A stretch of DNA of 64,000 nucleotides from contig JAVHNS010000001.1 in assembly GCA_036872755.1 (NCBI GenBank), forward strand, positions 2,418,001 through 2,482,000, in the 5' to 3' direction. This stretch comes from Orbilia blumenaviensis. Taxonomy: Eukaryota; Ascomycota; Orbiliomycetes; Orbiliales; Orbiliaceae. Shown in pieces: positions 58,524 to 64,000 of this stretch; position 1 is the stretch's first letter, and every line of letters starts with the position of its first letter. The notes under the pieces are model-generated. The model saw nothing but the letters and a program-made list of their open reading frames with translations, was not told the DNA's origin and did no database searches. A program made the translations under genes and the position numbers.

Positions 58524-61212
58524 ATGTCGGCATCGACAGCCGGCGCAAGGCTTCACGTCCCGGACGGCAATCTAAGGACTAGCAGCGGCACTGCGACTCC
58601 CGTTCGGGCGACACGCGATCGTCCACTACTTTCGCCAAACGTAAGAGCTTCCACACGGAATGCTTCACCCCCAAAAAAGCACACATGCAATTAGTGAAAA
58701 ACGATACTAAAGGTCCCATTTGGGATTTTCACTATAGGGTCGCCATCTACGCCATCTGAAGGGAATCGCTGTTCGAAACTTATCCTCAAAACCAGCGAGA
58801 GTGCACCGACGGTCTAACGATGACGAAAACTTGGCTACTAGCTGGAGATCGCCCGGGAAGCTTGCTGTGCATCTGGAGGAGAGGACATTGACACATTCGA
58901 GATCTGCTATCGATTTATCGTCATTGGCAGCAGAGAGTTCGGCAGCTGGTGCTTCGAGCGGTAGTAATACACACCATATTCCCGATGATACCGCCAGCGA
59001 GGGTAGCCGACCCATTTTGATCAGACGGCGGAACACCCGGTCGAACTCGATACTTGCGGGTACGATATTTGAAAATGCGACAACAAGACAGCGGAATTTA
59101 ACTGATGCGACGCTGGGGAAGTTGGTTGATACTTTCTTCACACTGCATCATGACTCTGTTGGGGGTGCGTTTTCTTTTTTTAAATTTTTTCTGCATTATA
59201 TTGGGGAAATAGAGTTGGTGGGGGCTGACGACGCTATCAGATGACCCGTTTTATATCAGCGAAACTGTGCCGTCGTCTATCGTACGTTGTATCTTTTTGC
59301 TTCTCTAAGGAGCCTTTCCTGCAGAAATAGGGTTTGTTATATGCTAACGGTTATTTAGAATCCTACGTTCCAGAGTATTGAGCTTGAGGAGTGCGGTCCT
59401 GCGATTACACGACTGGATTCTATTGTTATACGTATCTGGGCGCGGAAGGAGCAGAGTAGTGAATTTGGACTGTTGATAGAACTGAATATTGGGCTGTCGT
59501 ATCTTCAGTTTATCGGACGAAGTGTTCGTATTTTATATCTCCCTCCCAAATGATTCAGCCCCATGCCAACGTTTTATTTTTATCTAGCTTGAGAACTTCA
59601 ATTTTACATTCCCGGAGAACTGTGTCGTTGTTATCCTCTCAGACGGCTGTTACACCATATTCAGCGAGCTGGATCCGAAACTGGTCAAGAAGTATGTTGC
59701 GCCACGGCCCACCCAGCGGGCGCTGGCAGAGGCTGCGGAGTCATGCTCCTTTGACGCTATCTTGAAGTTGAAGAATTTGGAGGAATGCATTTACGATGCT
59801 ATGGAAACACAAGCTCATGTCGAACAGCAGATGGAGTCGATAGCATCTTCGAATGCGGCATATCTGTCTAATACGAGGGCGTTGGGTATGGAGAGTTTAG
59901 AACTTAAGGATGCGCGGAAAATAGTTTCGCGGGAGAGGAAGCGGTTGGAGGCCTTAAAGAAACATCGAGACGCGCTTAAGGAGAGTATTAGTGGCAGGAA
60001 GGCGGCTATCGATGCTGGGGTCGAGAACCGTGTAGTTGCGAAGCTACACCTACAAAATGCCAAGCTGCTGCTGCACCAAAAAGTTGTCGAGGCGAGTAAT
60101 ACGGTGGCAGCTATGGGGACACGGAGGAAAGTTATATTGGATTATTTGACAAAGATATATCCTATCGAACACGTGAGTTACTTCTATAGACTAACCAAGG
60201 GCGGTCGATGCTTACCTTCAACTCTTTCGTTTAGATTCCGGAACAGCCTCTTAATTTTACAATATGCAACCTCCATCTGCCTAACGAGCCGCCGGAGGGG
60301 CATAATGAAGATGTGATCGCCGCTGCCCTTGGCTATGTTGCGCATCTTGTCTATCTGCTGTCGTTCTACCTTGGAGTCTATCTTAGGTACCCTGTTATAC
60401 CGAAGGGTAGTTCATCGTTGGTTCAAGATCCTATCAGTGTGATACAAGGCTCGCGATAGTGAGTTTTATCCTTCCCAAGCTCTTAAAAGTAAATTACTTT
60501 CTAACCTTTTTAGTTTCCCGCTGTGGGCCAAGGGCGTCCCATATTTCCGTTTCGAGTACGCAATATTCCTGTTGAACAAGAATATCGAGCAGGTTAGCGG
60601 GCCCTCTTATGTTTTAGTCTTCCATCACAACTAACGGTATATAATCATAGTTAATGGAGTCCCAAAACTGCATCGTCCTGGATATACGTCATACGCTTCC
60701 AAACCTCAAGTATCTGCTCTACGTGACCACGGCGAGCCAAACTCCAATGTCGTACCCCCCACCTATCCACCCTTGCGGCCCGCATGTTGTTACGGATCTA
60801 AACCTCCGTTGCGCTGATGCCACCAGTCCAGCGCCAACATCATCATCATCATTATCCCCCACTACCACTATCACTACCACTACCACTACTACTATTGCTT
60901 CAGGACCTATTCCGATCATACTAACACCTCATTGCTCACTTCAGAATCGACGAGAGGCCCTCGAGACAATTCAATCTACCGATAAGAAGGAAGGCGGCGG
61001 CTGCAGCACTAGCTGACGGGAATGCGAGCGGGGCGCATAGCGGGAGCGCGGGGAGTGCGGAGAATGCAGCAAAGGGCTCGTCTTCGTTGCTGTCTAAGTC
61101 GCTGCCGAAGAGTACGAAGAACTTTGCGGCGACGATTAGTCCCGGCGGGACGCTTTCACGGTCTACGATTTCGTTTAAGAGGGATTTTAGGAAGACGCAG
61201 GATGTGCTTTGA
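58524..61212 (+). CDS. Vps38/UVRAG-like PI3-kinase complex subunit, 9 exons, 667 aa
   Basis: Subunit of the class III phosphatidylinositol 3-kinase (Vps34) complex in endosomal sorting. Exons are 58524-58640, 58738-59164, 59241-59281, 59359-59523, 59588-60172, 60235-60458, 60514-60592, 60651-60748 and 60945-61212. Order: Ser-rich N-terminus with the conserved block RHLRHLKGIAVRNLS; a C2-like region (DDPFYISETVPSS, LENFNFTFPENCVVVILSDG); a long coiled coil (about residues 300-440); and a C-terminal domain (LGYVAHLVYLLSFYLGVYLR, LDIRHTLPNLKYLLYV). The ATG at 58524 is preferred over an out-of-frame ATG five bases upstream. Donors of exon 4 (GTTCGT) and exon 8 (GTCGTA) are weak; without the last splice the protein ends earlier at 61016. 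C2 plus coiled coil favours Vps38/UVRAG over Atg14. Confidence 0.85.
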
Positions 61213-61773
61213 GCTGATATTCGGCACGTTTTTTTTTTTCTTTTTGAGCGTGGTGCATGAGTGGGGGTGGGTTGGGGCGTGTATATAGAGCTTTTTTGCC
61301 CATTCGCATTCCACGTTTTTCTTCTTTTCTTCACCAGATTCTCGTTTCAACATGAAGCCGGCGTTGTGGTGCTTTGGATTATACTTGCGGTTCACAGGTT
61401 TGCATTGGTTTTTTTTCTCCTTTTCTTCTTCTCGTCTGTCGGGTTTTGGACATTATAAATGGCACCTGGTTATGAGATGAGATGGGTAATATAATATAAA
61501 ATGGAAGGGAAATGCAACCAAAAAATACATGAATATGAAAGTAAAAGAAAAAGAAAAACGTAGCCGCTGAACCCCGAGAAACCGACATGATAAAGAAAAA
61601 TAAAAGGAAACCGTTCCAAAATAATAATGAGAAAAAATAAAAAAAGTGGTAAGAATATATGCCCATGATATGATATCCAAGATCGAGTCCACCGTCTATC
61701 CTACAAAATAAAAAATACTACTACCTTTTGCCCCCCCCATTTCTTTTCACCTTCTCCATACCACTCAGGACCT
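61213..61773. other. Intergenic between convergent genes
   Basis: Shared 3' region of the Vps38-like and Pex11 genes, with short T and A runs. No gene seen. Confidence 0.55.
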
Positions 61774-62792
61774 TCAGGTCCTCGTCTGCCTCCAAACATG
61801 CTGTACACTTAAGATACCAGCAGCAGTACCCAGCGCCCCGGTAGTGAACCCATCCAACAACCCGCCATTCTCCACGCTCCAATGGATAGTCAACGGCGCC
61901 CAGCACAGATTGCTACTGATCTGCCTCCACCACTCATGATCCTCCGCATCGGTAACACCCTTATAATTATGCCTAAGCATCCTAATCCTCCACAACCTAC
62001 AGAAATCCAACGCCACATGGGCAGCCCAGAACCTACAACTCCACGCCCACAGTTTATTCTGCGTGGCATTCGAATACCTCAGGATCTTATGCTGCGATAG
62101 ATACGCTATATTCTCCAGCGATTGGTACACAATGTTAACGCACACCTGAGCGTATGCGATCTGGCGTAGCTGTTGGTCCTTCGGCGGGGATTCGTAGACT
62201 TGGACGGCCCATTCGGCTATTCCGAAGAGACCCCACAGGCGGGAGAAGATTCGGAAGTCGGAGATAAGGCTTGATAGAGATCTTAGGCGGACTTCTAGGG
62301 AGCGGATTTTGGGAAATGGGGGGAGGGGGTGGGTTGTGGCGGCTTTTAGGATGTCGATGCCGGCTGGTAGGGGACCGTTTACGCGTTCGAGAGCGGCGGT
62401 TAGGGCCATTAAGGTGTAGCCTGTTAGCATTAGGAGTTTGTCGGTGCCGGAGGTTGTGGAGAGGATTCTGTTTTTTTTAATTATTTTGTTAGTTTTTGGT
62501 TTAAGCTTCTTGAGCTGTTTGGGGAATGTTATGTATGTCGTGCTGTTTTAAGCAAATGTAAAAAAACGGACCTGTTGACATGTGCTAGATTATCGCGACC
62601 CTTCCTGTGCTTGATTATGAACTGGAACCAGCGCGAGAGATGGCCTACTGTGGTTGTAGTAGGTTTCGGACGGTTGTAGTTTGCGCCGTAGGGTGCCATG
62701 GGTTTGTAGGAGCCTTCGGCATTGTTTTGGTTGCCGTAAGGGTCCGGTCCTTGCATTGGGACGCCTTCGAAGCCGGGGCCGCCGTCTGCCAT
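61774..62792 (-). CDS. Peroxisomal membrane protein of the Pex11 family, 304 aa
   Basis: Pex11 proteins bend and elongate the peroxisomal membrane before division. Exons are 62792-62572 and 62467-61774, with a 104-nt intron (GTCCGT...AACAG, phase 2) that joins LAHVNR to ILSTTSGTDKLLMLTGYTLM, a conserved family block. The N-terminus is Gly/Pro/Asn-rich for 50 residues. Then come an amphipathic region (RWFQFIIKHRKGRDN), hydrophobic stretches at about 90-105 and 155-185, and WWRQISSNLCWAPLTIHWSV near the C-terminus. The long N-terminal extension and spacing suggest the Pex11C subgroup rather than classical Pex11; that assignment is tentative. Confidence 0.85.
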
Positions 62793-63909
62793 TGTTGATT
62801 TCCTTTTCTTTCTTTTCTTTCTGTTTTTATTATTGTATTATATTTGTTTCTCTTTTTTGGTTTGGTTTCTGATCAAGGGGAGGCTAGGTAGATATCTTGA
62901 GATTATGCGCTCCGGAGCAGCATTGCCGTGGTATTAGGATTGGTGATATGTTTTTGGTGATGTTTATGCTGATGTTGATGTTGACGATGATGATGATATT
63001 GGAAGGGGAGAAAGCGAACGAAGCAGGGAAATATGGAGAGGCGCACGAACAACACAGGCCCTTTTTTTTTGCTTTGGGTGAACGTGAATGGCTCGCCGCC
63101 GTTCAGCCGAGGTTCAAAAACAAAAAACTCAGGCGGCTGTGGAGAGGATAAGGCAGCTCGCAGGGTTAGCTACTTTATCGTTATAGTTAGTGATAGCGGG
63201 AGCCGGGATAGGAATATATGACGGCTTGGTATAGATGAATAGTTTTTTTTTTTTTGTGAAGGTATGTTTGGTATTTAGATAGCTGTTTTGGTATAGACTT
63301 GAGAAGAAGAAGCTAGAAGGCCTGCTACTAATACACCTACCGAGGGATACCGCGATCGAGTGGAGTGGAGTGTAACTATCTGACAGTTACAAGCGCTGTG
63401 AAGGGAAGAGTATTGCATATATATCGATCTAACGCCATTCATTATCCACCAGAGCAGCCGGTTCTTGATAGTGTAGTGGGGTTATAATCGAACCCCGCTA
63501 TCCATCATCCGTACTTCCGTACTTCCCATCCCGCGATTCTTCCCGTCGTCCATTTTTGTATGTATGTACTGTTCAACGGCAACAGCCGACGATACACAAC
63601 AAGGAAAAAACGTGTTGAGCGAGGATTACCAGCTGTTGTATATTCCGTGTTGAGTCTTGTAGACTAAGCTGTATTTTGCGTTGTGATTTGACTTTCTGCT
63701 TGCTGCCGCATGCTCACGTGATCTACAACATCACCAACAACACAATTAAGTTCTTTTATTTATTCCGAAATTCGATAGTATATCCAGCTTCACTGCAGTC
63801 TCAACCCCCCCCCAGTCGTCGACGACCAAGCCCTCCAATCTCAACCCACCGTCGACCTTCCTCCCCCCCCTCTCTCACACACACACACATACACATCAAT
63901 ATAAATACA
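62793..63909. other. Divergent upstream region at the right end
   Basis: Between the Pex11 gene and the partial gene at 63910. It holds a TGATG-type repeat (about 62957-62996), a T run (63243-63255), a GGAGTGGAGTG repeat (about 63359-63371) and a CA-rich run (about 63873-63889). No gene or tRNA could be supported. Confidence 0.5.
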
Positions 63910-64000
63910 ATGCGCCCCCCGACAGCATTGTGGGCCAAATTCGTGCCCCTCCCGAAAGTAATCACCGCCGAATCCCTCGTCCTCACGTTCCCCGAAAAAC
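63910..64000 (+). CDS. 5' end of an unidentified gene (cut by the window)
   Basis: An ATG at 63910 after a C/A-rich leader opens a frame to the edge, giving 30 residues, MRPPTALWAKFVPLPK and beyond. The start context (ACAATGCGC) and position opposite the Pex11 start suggest a real gene. The fragment is too short to identify. Confidence 0.4.
   Translation, partial: MRPPTALWAKFVPLPKVITAESLVLTFPEK

Noticed and set aside
63465..63500. tRNA-like piece (GATAGTGTAGTGG, and GGGGTTCGAT on the other strand)
   Set aside because: It suggests A- and B-box fragments, but no cloverleaf of proper length can be drawn; the B-box part is simply a six-pair hairpin.
1..64000. Search for CRISPR arrays, insertion sequences, rRNA and secondary-metabolite core enzymes
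   Set aside because: None seen; the DNA is eukaryotic and no NRPS, PKS or terpene synthase motif was found.

Overview
The window is nuclear DNA of a filamentous ascomycete (Pezizomycotina). The support is a fungal gene set (MUB1/SamB MYND protein, Spt21/Ams2-type GATA protein, CFEM protein, Fzo1, Vps38/UVRAG, Pex11), introns mostly of 45-150 nt with GT..CTAAY..AG signals, long intergenic leaders rich in pyrimidines and A/T, and abundant microsatellites. I cannot name class or species from sequence alone. I rebuilt splice junctions by hand. Where both flanking frames and conserved protein sequence agree, the gene models are close to certain.

Layout. 1.6-3.7 kb (-): homeobox transcription factor, preceded by a long gene-poor stretch. 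7.8-8.4 kb (-): possible small membrane-protein gene. 8.5-13.1 kb (-): P4-ATPase lipid flippase (Dnf3 type). 13.1-20.1 kb: gene desert with a possible decayed element and the long leader of the next gene. 20.1-24.7 kb (+): MUB1/SamB, then TFIIE-beta. 25.5-28.1 kb: two lineage-specific genes meeting tail to tail, one with a signal peptide. 30.1-34.6 kb: mitochondrial cluster of mitoribosomal uL4m and mL38, divergent from one 579-bp region, then inner-membrane protease IMP1. 35.5-37.5 kb (+): orphan gene, then replication protein A subunit 3. 38.7-42.8 kb (-): Spt21/Ams2 protein with AT-hooks and a GATA-like zinc finger. 44.9-46.9 kb: SmD2 and mitochondrial IF3, tail to tail. 47.8-48.6 kb (-): CFEM membrane protein. 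52.1-54.9 kb (-): mitofusin Fzo1. 56.7-61.2 kb (+): ESCRT-III Vps2/Did4, then a Vps38/UVRAG-like subunit. 61.8-62.8 kb (-): Pex11-family protein. 63.9 kb to the end: 5' end of an unidentified gene.

Most genes are conserved housekeeping genes. Two themes recur: mitochondrial gene expression and morphology (uL4m, mL38, IMP1, mtIF3, Fzo1), and membrane traffic or organelle dynamics (flippase, Vps2, Vps38, Pex11, Fzo1). They look like independent neighbours; nothing resembles a secondary-metabolite cluster, CRISPR array or intact transposon. The less ordinary parts are the orphan/secreted pair at 25-28 kb, the unusually spaced GATA-like finger, an in-frame stop-free intron in TFIIE-beta, and the desert at 13-20 kb.
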